The notes under the pieces: model-generated
What the model saw: only the letters and a program-made list of their open reading frames with translations
Databases searched by the model: none
Told to the model about the DNA's origin: nothing
Translations under genes and position numbers: made by a program
Assembly (NCBI RefSeq): GCF_020880815.1
Contig: NZ_JAJITD010000015.1
Coordinates: forward strand, 109,116-173,115
Length of the DNA stretch: 64,000 nucleotides
Direction of reading: 5' to 3'
Source of the DNA: Paraburkholderia sejongensis
Lineage (GTDB): Bacteria; Pseudomonadota; Gammaproteobacteria; Burkholderiales; Burkholderiaceae
In this document: one piece after another, positions 26,230-34,262 of the stretch
Position numbering within the stretch: position 1 is the first letter of the stretch
Layout: every line of letters starts with the position of its first letter

Positions 26230-26562
26230 ATGAAGAAGTTCGTTGTAGTCCTGTCCCTTCCGCTGCTGCTCAGCGCGTGCGCGTATTTCCAGAAAAATCC
26301 GGATGCCGGCGAGCCCGTCACGGACACGACCACGCAACGCTCGGTCGACGATGTGGTCGCCTGTCTGACCCAGTTGGCCAACAAGCACAATGCGTCGTTC
26401 AAGTCGACCGCGATCCCGCAAGGCCAGATGCTCGACTTCGGTGACTCCAACGTGATCAAGGTACGCAGCGACGCCGGCGCGACGACCTACCGCTTCTATG
26501 CGGGCAAGCGTCACGTCAGCAATCTGTGGATCGAAGCGGCGGCCAAAACCTGCGCCCCGTAA
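26230..26562 (+). CDS. Small predicted lipoprotein
   Basis: 110 residues from the ATG at 26230, directly after AGGAGA. A lipoprotein signal peptide (MKKFVVVLSLPLLLSAC) has the lipobox LSAC, with Cys17 as acylation site. The mature part has two further cysteines (VACLTQL, KTCAP), possibly a disulfide. It has its own TATAAT at 26121. I do not recognise a functional domain. It would be anchored in the periplasm, most likely at the outer membrane, since Ala follows the Cys rather than Asp. Confidence 0.82.
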   Translation: MKKFVVVLSLPLLLSACAYFQKNPDAGEPVTDTTTQRSVDDVVACLTQLANKHNASFKSTAIPQGQMLDFGDSNVIKVRSDAGATTYRFYAGKRHVSNLWIEAAAKTCAP

Positions 26563-26715
26563 GGCTCCGGTGCGCATAACGAAAGGTTTCGGGCGGCTCT
26601 TTTAGAGCGTTTTGCAATGTTCATGTCACGGTGTTACAGGACAATGGAGTCTTAAGAATCGTTTAAGACTCCGTCCGCAAGATGCCCGCACATGTCACCG
26701 CACGAGGTGTGCTCC

Positions 26716-26970
26716 ATGAACCAGCCTGAACCGAATACCGACCCGACACCGGCCAAACGGCCGACGATGCTGCGCCGTCTGCTGAGCCATCACGAACTGG
26801 CGACGCTGCTGCTGTTACTGCACGCGCCGATCGACGCGTCCGCGAAACCCGAGATTCCGCAGCTTTACGAAGCGGGTCTCGTCGAGACCATTTCCAACGA
26901 TGCGGGCACCCCGCATATCCGCCTGACCAGGGAAGGCAACGCGGTGCTGCGCGGCCTCGGTATCAAGTAA
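26716..26970 (+). CDS. Small hypothetical protein, possible winged helix
   Basis: 84 residues from the ATG at 26716, which has GAGG 8 bases upstream; an in-frame ATG at 26692 would add 8 residues but has no ribosome-binding site. The segment LSHHELATLLLLLHAPIDASA, then PQLYEAGLVETI and IRLTREGNAVLRGLGI, looks like a winged-helix marker domain (two helices, a turn, a beta-wing). It is followed by a strong terminator at 27021, consistent with a real single gene. No function is assigned. Confidence 0.7.
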   Translation: MNQPEPNTDPTPAKRPTMLRRLLSHHELATLLLLLHAPIDASAKPEIPQLYEAGLVETISNDAGTPHIRLTREGNAVLRGLGIK

Positions 26971-27020
26971 CGAGGTAGCGCCAACGCGCAGCCGCCTTAC
27001 CATCCTCTCCGAATCTTTCC

Positions 27021-27057
27021 AGGGCCGCGCCGACGCTTGCAGTCGGCGCGGCCTTTT
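27021..27057 (+). terminator. Intrinsic terminator
   Basis: A perfect 12-bp stem (GGCCGCGCCGAC), 7-base loop, then TTTTCCATTTTT, about 50 bases after the small gene's stop. Confidence 0.85.
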
Positions 27058-27130
27058 CCATTTTTGGCCGCGCATTGGCCGCTCGGTTGGCCGTGCGTTG
27101 GCCGGGAACCTCACGCGAGCGCCCAGCCGC

Positions 27131-27457
27131 TCACGCCTGCCAAACCCCATACCCCGCCTCGCGCAGCCCGATCGCAAGTTCAATCTCCATATCCTGCGCG
27201 CCCCGGTACGGCATCGGGTTGTACACCTCGTAGAGTTCGGGCAGCAGGCGCAGACCGTAGTCGCGCACATAGCGATTGGACTGGATGCCGGCCTTGTGGC
27301 GATCGAAGCGCAAGTCCGGATCGAGCCCGGTCATGCCGACATAAACGCAGGGTTTGAGAAACCGGTAGTCCGGATTCGCGCGACGAAACCGCGCCTCGTT
27401 CCAGACCCGGTCGTCGAGCGCGACGACGTACACGTAATAGTGATGCCGGCCAGCCAT
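27131..27457 (-). CDS. GIY-YIG-like small protein
   Basis: 108 residues. YYVYVVALDD and then PCVYVGMTGLDPDLRFDRHKAG resemble the two strands of a GIY-YIG nuclease fold (YVYxL ... YVGxTxxxxxRxxxHxxG), including the Arg and His-Lys-x-Gly. The catalytic Glu/Asn near the C-terminus is not obvious, so nuclease activity is uncertain. It is transcribed toward the terminator at 27021 and lies 27 bases downstream of the AraC-type gene on the same strand. Confidence 0.65.
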   Translation of the reverse strand: MAGRHHYYVYVVALDDRVWNEARFRRANPDYRFLKPCVYVGMTGLDPDLRFDRHKAGIQSNRYVRDYGLRLLPELYEVYNPMPYRGAQDMEIELAIGLREAGYGVWQA

Positions 27458-27484
27458 TACACAATTACACAGCGAATGCGCGGG

Positions 27485-28261
27485 CTAGTTGCGCATGGTG
27501 CCGTGCAGCAGCATCCGGTACTCGGTCGGCGTCACACCGACCGTCGCCTTGAATTGCCGCGTGAACGCGCTGTGATCGGTGTAGCCGCAGCGCGCGGCGA
27601 CGTCGGTGACCTTGTCGTGCGACACCAGCAGCGCGGTCGCCGCGTCGAGCCGCGTTTTCAGCAGCACCTGGCGCGGCGTCAGATGAAACACCTTGTGGAA
27701 ATAACGCTCCAGCTGCGCGACCGACATATCCGCCATCGCCGCCAGTTGCTTCAGGTTCAGCGGCTGCACGTAGTTCTGCTGGATCGACTGCACGACCGCG
27801 GCAAGCCGGCTGTAGGCGGGATGGCTGCTTTCGTCGGCTTTCAGGTCGCGCGAGATGCCGGCGAGGCCGACCACCTTGCCGCTCGCGTCGCGCAGCGGCT
27901 GCTTGCAGGTCAGGCACCAGCCCGGCTGGCGGCCCGGATACAGATGCAGTTCGAGCTGATCGAGCAACTGGTTGCCGACGCCGATGATCGCCTTGTCCTG
28001 CGCGGTGTAGACGCGGCCGAAGCGGCGCGGAAACACATCCTCGGCGGTCTTGCCGAGCAGCGCTGCCTTGTCTTTGAAGCCGCAGCGCGAGGCCAGCGTG
28101 CGGTTGACGAGCGCATAGCGGGCGTCGGCGTCCTTCACGAAAAACACGACGTCGGGCATCGCGTCGAACACCGGCTCGAGCAATCTGAAGTGCGTCAGCA
28201 TGCCGGACAACGTCGTTTCGTCCGATTGGAGCGAGTTAGCCAGCGTGTTCATCATGCGCAT
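27485..28261 (-). CDS. PAS-AraC family transcriptional regulator
   Basis: Up to 258 residues; starts at 28261, 28255 or 28252 are all open. Residues about 25-140 form a PAS domain (DAMPDVVFFVKDADARYALVNRTLASRCG, and LAGISRDL at its end). The last 100 residues are an AraC double helix-turn-helix (LKQLAAMADMSVAQLERYFHKVF, and DVAARCGYTDHSAFTRQFKATVG). It should sense a ligand or redox state and activate genes. Its target is unclear; the divergent MHS transporter at 28591 is the nearest candidate. Confidence 0.87.
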   Translation of the reverse strand: MRMMNTLANSLQSDETTLSGMLTHFRLLEPVFDAMPDVVFFVKDADARYALVNRTLASRCGFKDKAALLGKTAEDVFPRRFGRVYTAQDKAIIGVGNQLLDQLELHLYPGRQPGWCLTCKQPLRDASGKVVGLAGISRDLKADESSHPAYSRLAAVVQSIQQNYVQPLNLKQLAAMADMSVAQLERYFHKVFHLTPRQVLLKTRLDAATALLVSHDKVTDVAARCGYTDHSAFTRQFKATVGVTPTEYRMLLHGTMRN

Positions 28262-28590
28262 TCCGTGGGTCGGGGCGTGATCGATTACGGTTGGTTGCGG
28301 GTGCCGGATGGCGTGCGCTCTGGATGCGATCGATTATAGAGCGGCGGGTCGGCCGCCAAAATCCGCCGCGCGAGCGCTCCCATCGGTCATCACGTTTTAT
28401 GCAAGTTGATAGGGCCCAGGCTTTCGTCCTGTAAAATCCGCGCCGGCCCCTGTCGTCAGCGCGGCCGCCTTTATCCGGGCGGCGCGCCGGTGTCCCGTGC
28501 TCTACCCAGCGCCTGCCACACTTCTCGCCCGACGACCGCCGTCTGTCCACGCTCCCCGCGTGGCGTCCAATTCATCACAACGATATAGCA
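28262..28590. other. Divergent spacer between PAS-AraC regulator and MHS transporter
   Basis: 329 bases with no gene. TTGATA (28406) and TAAAAT (28432) occur in promoter order but 20 bases apart, which is too wide for a confident call. No strong inverted repeat was found. Confidence 0.4.
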
Positions 28591-29892
28591 ATGCAAGCGA
28601 CCAATCTGGGTGGAGCGCAGGCTGCCACCCCACGCCCGCTCGGGCACAGCGATTACAAGACGCTCGGTCTCGCCGCGCTCGGCGGGGCTCTCGAGTTCTA
28701 CGACTTCATCATCTTCGTGTTTTTTGCGCCGGCGATCGGCCAGCTGTTCTTCCCGGCCGCGATGCCGGACTGGCTGCGTCAGGTGCAGACCTTCGGCATC
28801 TTCGCGGCCGGATATCTGGCACGGCCGCTCGGCGGCATCATCATGGCGCACTTCGGCGACCTGTTCGGCCGCAAGCGCATGTTCACGCTGAGCGTGCTGC
28901 TGATGTCGGTGCCGACGCTGCTGATGGGCCTGCTGCCCACCTACGCGAGCATCGGCGTGCTCGCGCCGGTGCTGTTGCTGCTGTTTCGCGTGATGCAGGG
29001 CGCGGCGGTCGGCGGCGAAGTGCCGGGCGCGTGGGTGTTCGTCTCCGAGCACGTGCCGCAGCGCCACGTCGGCTACGCGTGTGGGACGCTGACCGCGGGC
29101 CTCACCGCCGGCATCCTGCTCGGCTCGCTGATCGCATCGGCGGTCAATCGACACTTCACGCCCGTCGATATCTCCGCGTACGCATGGCGGATTCCGTTCC
29201 TCGTCGGCGGCGTGTTCGGGATGTTCTCCGTCTATCTGCGCCGCTGGCTGCACGAGACGCCTGTGTTCGCCGAACTGAAGCAACGCAAGGCGATTGCCGC
29301 CGAAGTGCCGCTCAAGGCGGTGCTGCGCGACCACGGCCGCGCGGTGATCGTGTCGATGCTGCTCACGTGGATGCTGTCGGCGGCGATCGTCGTGGTGATC
29401 CTGATGACGCCGACGCTGCTGCAAAAGCAGTTCCATCTCGAGCCGGCCACCGCGCTGCTGGCGAACTGCGTGGCGACGCTGTGCCTGACGATCGGCTGCG
29501 TGATGGCGGGCTCCATCGCCGGGCGCATCGGGCCGGGGCGGACGATTTTCGTCGGCGGCCTGGCGCTCGCGGTGACCTATTACGTGATGTTCACGCAACT
29601 GGCCGTCGATACCTCCGCGCTGGTGCCGCTCTACGCGCTGGCGGGGCTGTTCGTCGGCGTGATCGGCGCGATTCCGCTGGTGATGGTGCGCGCGTTCCCG
29701 CCGGCGGTGCGCTTCTCGGGTATTTCGTTCTCGTATAACGTCGCGTACGCGGTGTTCGGCGGGCTGACGCCGATCCTCGTGTCGCTGATGATGAAATCGA
29801 ATCCGCTGGCCGCGCCGCTGTATGTCGCGGCAATCTGCGTGCTGGGCGCGCTGACGACGTTCTTTATCAAGGACGCGCCGCAGCAGCGGTGA
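28591..29892 (+). CDS. MFS transporter, metabolite:H+ symporter family
   Basis: 433 residues, twelve predicted helices. The start of helix 1, GGALEFYDFIIFVFF, is the hallmark of the MHS family (ProP, CitA, ShiA, KgtP). The loop after helix 2 has GDLFGRKRM and helix 4 has VMQGAAVGGEVPGAWVF. It should import an organic acid or osmolyte with protons. The Shine-Dalgarno is weak. The transported compound cannot be named. Confidence 0.87.
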   Translation: MQATNLGGAQAATPRPLGHSDYKTLGLAALGGALEFYDFIIFVFFAPAIGQLFFPAAMPDWLRQVQTFGIFAAGYLARPLGGIIMAHFGDLFGRKRMFTLSVLLMSVPTLLMGLLPTYASIGVLAPVLLLLFRVMQGAAVGGEVPGAWVFVSEHVPQRHVGYACGTLTAGLTAGILLGSLIASAVNRHFTPVDISAYAWRIPFLVGGVFGMFSVYLRRWLHETPVFAELKQRKAIAAEVPLKAVLRDHGRAVIVSMLLTWMLSAAIVVVILMTPTLLQKQFHLEPATALLANCVATLCLTIGCVMAGSIAGRIGPGRTIFVGGLALAVTYYVMFTQLAVDTSALVPLYALAGLFVGVIGAIPLVMVRAFPPAVRFSGISFSYNVAYAVFGGLTPILVSLMMKSNPLAAPLYVAAICVLGALTTFFIKDAPQQR

Positions 29893-29950
29893 TTTGAGTT
29901 ATTCCGGGTCGCGCGGGCGGTGGCCTCGCGGCTCGAGATGGCTGTTTGCG

Positions 29951-29975
29951 ACGGCGCGCTGTTTCAGCGCGCCGT
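29951..29975 (+). terminator. Hairpin after the MHS transporter
   Basis: Perfect 11-bp stem (ACGGCGCGCTG) with a TTT loop, followed by TTCTGTTTCTG. It is 59 bases after the stop and fits a terminator with an interrupted T-run. Confidence 0.65.
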
Positions 29976-30188
29976 TTCTGTTTCTGTCTCCGTTTTTGTT
30001 CGCGGGAGCAGTTTGCCCGCGCCTGCGCTCGCGCAGCGCTGCGCGTGCCGCTTCGCGACGCGCAGCCGGCTCACGCATTGCCGCGCAGCGTTCTTTTACA
30101 TGCGTTGCGCCGAGCGCCCGCTGCCGCTGCATCGATACTTCAGCCCACAGCGAAACATCGCGCGCCGCATCCGTCTTACGATGCAGCC

Positions 30189-31718
30189 ATGAACCCGTCC
30201 GCCCCCTCCTTCTCGCCCGCCCTCGGCCGCGTGCTCGCGACCGTCAGCGTCGGCTTCGTGGTCACGCAGCTCGATGTGACCATCGTCAATATCGCGCTGC
30301 CGAAAATCGGCGCGGACCTGCAGGCGAACGTCGCGGGCCTGCAATGGGTCGTCGATGCGTACACGCTCGCGTTCGCGGTGCTGATGCTGTCGGCCGGCGC
30401 GCTCGGCGACCGCTTCGGCGCGCGGCGCATGTATGGGGCCGGGATCGTGCTGTTCGCGCTCGCGTCGCTCGCCTGCGGGCTCGCGCTCGATGCGCCGATG
30501 CTGATCGCCGCGCGGGCGCTGCAAGGCATCGGCGCGGCCGCGATGCTGCCGAATTCACTCGCGCTGCTGAACCAGTCGTTCGGCCATGAACCGAAGCTGC
30601 GGGCGCGCGCGGTCGGGCTGTGGACTGCGTCCGGCGCAATCTCGATCGCGGCGGGGCCGGTGTTAGGCGGGCTGCTGATCGCCGCATTCGGCTGGCGCAG
30701 CATTTTTCTCGTCAATCTGCCGATCTGCGCGGCGGGGTGGCTGGCGACGGTGCGGTGGATTCCGCGCGCGCCCGCCGCTCAATCCGCTCAATCCGCTCAA
30801 TCCGCTCAATCCGCTCAATCCGCTCAATCCGCTCAATCCGCTCAATCCGCGTCAGCCGCTTCGCCCGCCGCACGCGGCACCGCCGCTACGACTTCCCGCA
30901 GCATCGACCTCGGCGGCCAGGCACTAGCGATCGTCGCCCTGACCGCGTTCGTCGCCGCGGTGATCGAATGGCGGCCGCTCGGCCTCACGCATCCGGTCGT
31001 CGCGGGCGGCTTCGTGCTCGCGTTGCTGGCGGGCGGCGCGTTCCTGCTGGTCGAAGCGCGCGTCGCGCGGCCGATGCTGCCGCTGTCGCTGTTCGGCACG
31101 CGCACCTTCAGCGCGGCGGTGCTGTTCGGCATCTGCGTGAACCTGACCTACTACGGCATGGTGTTCGTGCTGAGCCTGTATCTGCAGCGGGCGCGCGGCT
31201 ACACGCCGTTGCAGGCGGGCCTCGCATTCCTGCCGCTGACGGGCGGCTTCCTGATTTCGAACGTCGCGAGCGGCTGGGTGGTCGGCCGCTTCGGCGCGCG
31301 GGTGCCGATGATCGTCGGCGCGATCACGGCCGGCCTCGGCTATGGACTGCTGCATTTCGTTACCGCCGACACCCCGCTCATCGGCCTGCTGCTGCCGTTC
31401 CTGCTGATTCCGTCGGGGATGGGACTTGCGGTGCCGGCGATGACGACCGCGGTACTCGCCTCGACCGAAGCGAAGCGGGCGGGCACCGCGTCGGCGGTGC
31501 TGAACACTGCCCGCCAGGCGGGCGGCGCGGTCGGCGTGGCCGCATTCGGCGCGCTCGCGGGCGGCGCGACGGCCGCGCAGATCGTGCCCGGGATGCAGCT
31601 GGCGACCGCGATTTCGGTGGCGTTACTGGTGCTGGGCGGCGTGCTCGCGTGTCTCGTGCATCCGCAACCGCACGCGGCGACAGGCACGGGGCGCCGGGCG
31701 AGCGCCACGGGCGAATGA
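30189..31718 (+). CDS. MFS drug:H+ antiporter, 14-helix DHA2 family
   Basis: 509 residues with about 14 helices, of the EmrB/QacA type. Helix 1 has VVTQLDVTIVNIALPKIG (motif D1); the loop after helix 2 is GALGDRFGARRMYG (motif A). It should export drugs or amphipathic compounds. The cytoplasmic loop before the middle helices has eight AQS repeats encoded by a 9-bp minisatellite (30777-30848), unlike relatives. The start at 30189 has no good Shine-Dalgarno; upstream in-frame sequence is Arg-rich and not membrane-like. Confidence 0.85.
   Translation: MNPSAPSFSPALGRVLATVSVGFVVTQLDVTIVNIALPKIGADLQANVAGLQWVVDAYTLAFAVLMLSAGALGDRFGARRMYGAGIVLFALASLACGLALDAPMLIAARALQGIGAAAMLPNSLALLNQSFGHEPKLRARAVGLWTASGAISIAAGPVLGGLLIAAFGWRSIFLVNLPICAAGWLATVRWIPRAPAAQSAQSAQSAQSAQSAQSAQSAQSASAASPAARGTAATTSRSIDLGGQALAIVALTAFVAAVIEWRPLGLTHPVVAGGFVLALLAGGAFLLVEARVARPMLPLSLFGTRTFSAAVLFGICVNLTYYGMVFVLSLYLQRARGYTPLQAGLAFLPLTGGFLISNVASGWVVGRFGARVPMIVGAITAGLGYGLLHFVTADTPLIGLLLPFLLIPSGMGLAVPAMTTAVLASTEAKRAGTASAVLNTARQAGGAVGVAAFGALAGGATAAQIVPGMQLATAISVALLVLGGVLACLVHPQPHAATGTGRRASATGE
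30777..30848 (+). repeat. 9-bp minisatellite, eight copies, in frame
   Basis: GCTCAATCC repeated eight times without a mismatch, encoding (AQS)8 within the DHA2 transporter. The unit length is a multiple of three, so slippage changes loop length without breaking the frame. Confidence 0.95.
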
Positions 31719-31722
31719 CAGG

Positions 31723-31767
31723 CAGCGAACGAAAAACCAGCGAACGAAAAGCCAGCGAACGAAAAAC
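31723..31767. repeat. Three tandem 15-bp repeats
   Basis: CAGCGAACGAAAAAC three times, the middle copy with one change, directly after the DHA2 transporter stop in the 176-base spacer before the next gene. Confidence 0.9.
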
Positions 31768-31894
31768 CAGTGAGCGGGACACGCGACGAGCGCCGCGCAA
31801 AACAAACGAGCGCCGCGAAAACAACTGTGCGGCGACGCGCGGCGAGCATCGCGAAACGGCTGGCACGCCGACGCTCGCGTGCCGGTGCAAGCGT

Positions 31895-32170
31895 CTACAG
31901 CGACGCCTCCTGAATCACGCCGGTGTCGAGCGCGCGTTCGATCAGCCCTTCGCTGCGCGCTTTTGCAATTGCATCGGCGATCAGCTTTTCCGGGTCCTCG
32001 ATTTCCGCCTTCAGCGTGCCAAGAAATCCGGACGCGTCCAGCACCACCAGCGTCTTCGCCGACTCCGCGAGACTGATGATCACGCGATGCGGGGTCGGCC
32101 CTTCGCCAAGACTCGCGCATAGCTGGGTAAGCTGACCGCCAATCATCTGCTCGAAGTTCTGAATCATCAT
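31895..32170 (-). CDS. Small hypothetical protein downstream of DoxX
   Basis: 91 residues from the ATG at 32170 (a second ATG at 32167). The protein is soluble and predicted alpha/beta: FEQMIGGQLTQLCASLGEG, RVIISLAESAKTLVVLDASGFLG, ADAIAKARSEGLIERALD. There is no signal peptide and no motif I recognise. It lies 65 bases after doxX on the same strand and may be co-transcribed. Confidence 0.6.
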   Translation of the reverse strand: MMIQNFEQMIGGQLTQLCASLGEGPTPHRVIISLAESAKTLVVLDASGFLGTLKAEIEDPEKLIADAIAKARSEGLIERALDTGVIQEASL

Positions 32171-32235
32171 GTGCTCCGTTGATTGCCGCGCAATGGATTG
32201 CGTTATCTGGCGAGCCGGCCGCGCCAGGCGGCGCG

Positions 32236-32670
32236 TCACAGGCCGCCGAGACCGCCACGCGGCGCGCGCGCGCCGTCGATGCTCAGACGCCCCGCACCGG
32301 TCACGAACAGCAGCAGGAAACCGCCGGCGATGCCGATGTTTTTCCAGAAGTGGATCACCATGTCGTGCTGCGCGGCGGGGTCGACGACGTTCCAGAAGTC
32401 GTGGCCGAGCACCGCGGTCGCGACCGTGTAGACGGCCATGAACAGTGCGAGCGGGCGCACCTTGAAGCCGATCACCAGCAGCAGGCCGCCGAGCACTTCG
32501 ATCGCGGTCGCGATCGGCGCGGCGATCTGCACGAACGGCACGCCCTTCGAATGCAGGTAGCCGACGAAGCCCGCGTAGCCCAGCAGCTTCATCACTCCGC
32601 TCCACAGGAACAGCACCGAAAGTGCCAGACGGGCGATGAAGATAATGCCGGAATCGACTGGACGCGACAT
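32236..32670 (-). CDS. DoxX family membrane protein
   Basis: 144 residues with four predicted transmembrane helices. The family start is clear (GIIFIARLALSVLFLWSGVMKLLGYAGF, then a loop with LHSKGVPFVQIAAPIATAIEVLGGLLLVIGF). It has a good AGGGAG upstream of the ATG. DoxX proteins are inner-membrane components linked to thiosulfate, quinone or oxidative-stress pathways; the role here is not defined. Confidence 0.85.
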   Translation of the reverse strand: MSRPVDSGIIFIARLALSVLFLWSGVMKLLGYAGFVGYLHSKGVPFVQIAAPIATAIEVLGGLLLVIGFKVRPLALFMAVYTVATAVLGHDFWNVVDPAAQHDMVIHFWKNIGIAGGFLLLFVTGAGRLSIDGARAPRGGLGGL

Positions 32671-32784
32671 GGGGGGCTCCCTGAAATTGAATAAGCAGCA
32701 GACCCGGATGGCCTGCCGCAGTTCCCCGCCTTGCCCCAGAGCATATGTGCAACGGGCGCGTTTTCCAAGCCCGGATCGGTGCGC

Positions 32785-33249
32785 TCAGCCGTGCGGCGCA
32801 TCAGGCGCAAGCAGCACGCCCTTCGTGAACACGAAGCAACCGTAGCCGCGCTCCTCGCCGGTCGCGATCACGCAGTAGGCGTTGCGCGCGCGCTCGTAAA
32901 ACGCGAACCGTTCGATCGATACGAACGGCACCGCGCGCCCTTCCGCCGCGTCGACCTCGGCCTGGGCCTCGCGCTGCACCGCGGGAATCGTGTGCGGCTC
33001 GCGGACCACTTCCATCCGTGACGCGGGATGATCGATGAAGGTATCGAGCGGCAGCACCGACAGCACGGCGCGAACCGCGCGCGGCGAACTCACTCCGTCC
33101 AGTCGCAGCAACTGCCCGAGCACGGTATCGCGCGCAACCGATTCGGCCGGGAAATTGGCGTCGCAAATCACGACTTCGTCGCCGTGACCCATCGAGCGCA
33201 GCGCATAGAGGATGTCGGCGTTCAGCAGCGGATCCAGATTCTTCAGCAC
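32785..33249 (-). CDS. fucU: RbsD/FucU family sugar mutarotase
   Basis: 154 residues from a GTG at 33249 with AAGGAG upstream. The FucU active-site segment MGHGDEVVICDANFPAESV contains the catalytic His and Asp; AYCVIATGEERGYGCFVFTKGV is the conserved C-terminus, with the Tyr used in mutarotation. It interconverts sugar anomers, probably of L-fucose. No other fucose genes lie beside it, although the aldo-keto reductase at 7649 is fucose-dehydrogenase-like. Confidence 0.88.
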   Translation of the reverse strand: MLKNLDPLLNADILYALRSMGHGDEVVICDANFPAESVARDTVLGQLLRLDGVSSPRAVRAVLSVLPLDTFIDHPASRMEVVREPHTIPAVQREAQAEVDAAEGRAVPFVSIERFAFYERARNAYCVIATGEERGYGCFVFTKGVLLAPDAPHG

Positions 33250-33348
33250 GGTGTCTCCTTGTTGTTCGAGCGAGCGAGCGACGGCGGCGCGGTGAATGAT
33301 GGGCGCGGGCGGCGCGTATGACAGGCATCACGCGTTATGCGGGAGTGA

Positions 33349-33657
33349 TTACGCGTCAGCCGCACGGCGATCGATTGTAGCAAGCAGCGTCGCACGCTTG
33401 CGGGCCGTGCGCGTCACGACGCCCGCATCGCAGCGCGAGCGCAACCAGCCGATCACCGCAAGCAGCAGTAGTCCCGCGCCGCCCAGCACCGGCTCGCGCC
33501 AGCCGAGCAGCGCGACGAACATGAATGCCCGCGCGCCGGCGAGCAACGCGAAGCCGGCAATCGCGCTCGATAACAGTTCGACGCCCGCCGCCATGCGTGT
33601 GAATGCGAGGCAGGTGCGGCGGTCTTCGACGCAAGTGCGGGCAGCGGGGTCGGACAT
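33349..33657 (-). CDS. Small hypothetical membrane protein
   Basis: 102 residues from the ATG at 33657, with GGAG nearby. The ATG at 33669 would add four residues. Two hydrophobic stretches (LLSSAIAGFALLAGARAFMFVALLG and VLGGAGLLLLAVIGWL) suggest two membrane helices, and the tail is Arg-rich. I do not recognise a family. It lies 50 bases after the NTF2-like gene on the same strand. Confidence 0.55.
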   Translation of the reverse strand: MSDPAARTCVEDRRTCLAFTRMAAGVELLSSAIAGFALLAGARAFMFVALLGWREPVLGGAGLLLLAVIGWLRSRCDAGVVTRTARKRATLLATIDRRAADA

Positions 33658-33707
33658 GATCGTCTCCATAAAAAGCGCGAGGCGCGCGGGCTGTCGAACG
33701 CGGCGGC

Positions 33708-34076
33708 TCAGGCGCCGCCCGGGACCTGGTCAAGGAACCCGGTGACCGCCTGCAAGCGGCCTTGCTCGTCGACTACGCCAAAGTCCGATCCCTTGACGAT
33801 CGACTCGCCCGCCGGCGTGGTCAGCGCCCACGAAAACCGCAGCCGGTTCGCGAAGCCGTCGACATCGGTCGTACGGCGAAACGTGTGCTGCGGAAAGCGC
33901 TCATGCACCGCGCGAATCATCGCGTCGATGCCGTCATGGCCGCTGCCCGCGAGCAGCGGGTCGCGATAGTCCGCGTCGGCGCTCCACGTCGCGGCGATCA
34001 GCTCACGACGGCGCGCGCCATCTGTTTCGTTCCATGTGTCGAAATAACGGTCGATCAGATCGGTATGCGCATTCAT
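33708..34076 (-). CDS. NTF2/SnoaL-like protein
   Basis: 122 residues from the ATG at 34076, preceded by AAGGAG. LIDRYFDTWNETDGARRRELIAATWSADADYRDPLLAG is the typical start of an NTF2-like cone (SnoaL type), with HTFRRTTDVDGFANRLRFSWAL as strands. Such proteins bind or isomerise small molecules. It is divergent from an XRE regulator, with two matching 16-bp sites between them, so it is the likely target of that regulator. Confidence 0.85.
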   Translation of the reverse strand: MNAHTDLIDRYFDTWNETDGARRRELIAATWSADADYRDPLLAGSGHDGIDAMIRAVHERFPQHTFRRTTDVDGFANRLRFSWALTTPAGESIVKGSDFGVVDEQGRLQAVTGFLDQVPGGA

Positions 34077-34178
34077 CTCGAACTCCTTGATTGATTTGCA
34101 GGACTGAGCACTTCGCGCCGCACACGTCGTATGCGCCGGGCTCGGTATCAAGCTTCGGCGTTTGCGCGCATCGAGTCG

Positions 34179-34194
34179 ATTACGTCGCAGGTAA
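34179..34194. promoter_or_regulatory. Predicted XRE operator, copy 1
   Basis: ATTACGTCGCAGGTAA, an inverted repeat (TTAC/GTAA) around a TCGCA core. It matches copy 2 at 14 of 16 positions. Confidence 0.6.
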
Positions 34195-34211
34195 CTTGCC
34201 GACGTAAATGC

Positions 34212-34227
34212 ATTACCTCGCACGTAA
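34212..34227. promoter_or_regulatory. Predicted XRE operator, copy 2
   Basis: ATTACCTCGCACGTAA, extended by flanking bases to CATTAC-N7-GTAATG. It is 33 bp (about three helical turns) from copy 1 and 36 bases before the XRE start. Confidence 0.65.
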
Positions 34228-34262
34228 TGGACTTCTCGCGCGCATTCACTATCATCGATGCC

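Noticed and set aside
24096..26459. A long minus-strand open frame opposite quiC
   Set aside because: Its translation has no recognisable motif, while quiC carries all four metal ligands.
28406..28437. TTGATA and TAAAAT as a promoter for the MHS transporter
   Set aside because: The 20-base spacing is too wide for a normal sigma-70 promoter, and no supporting element was found.
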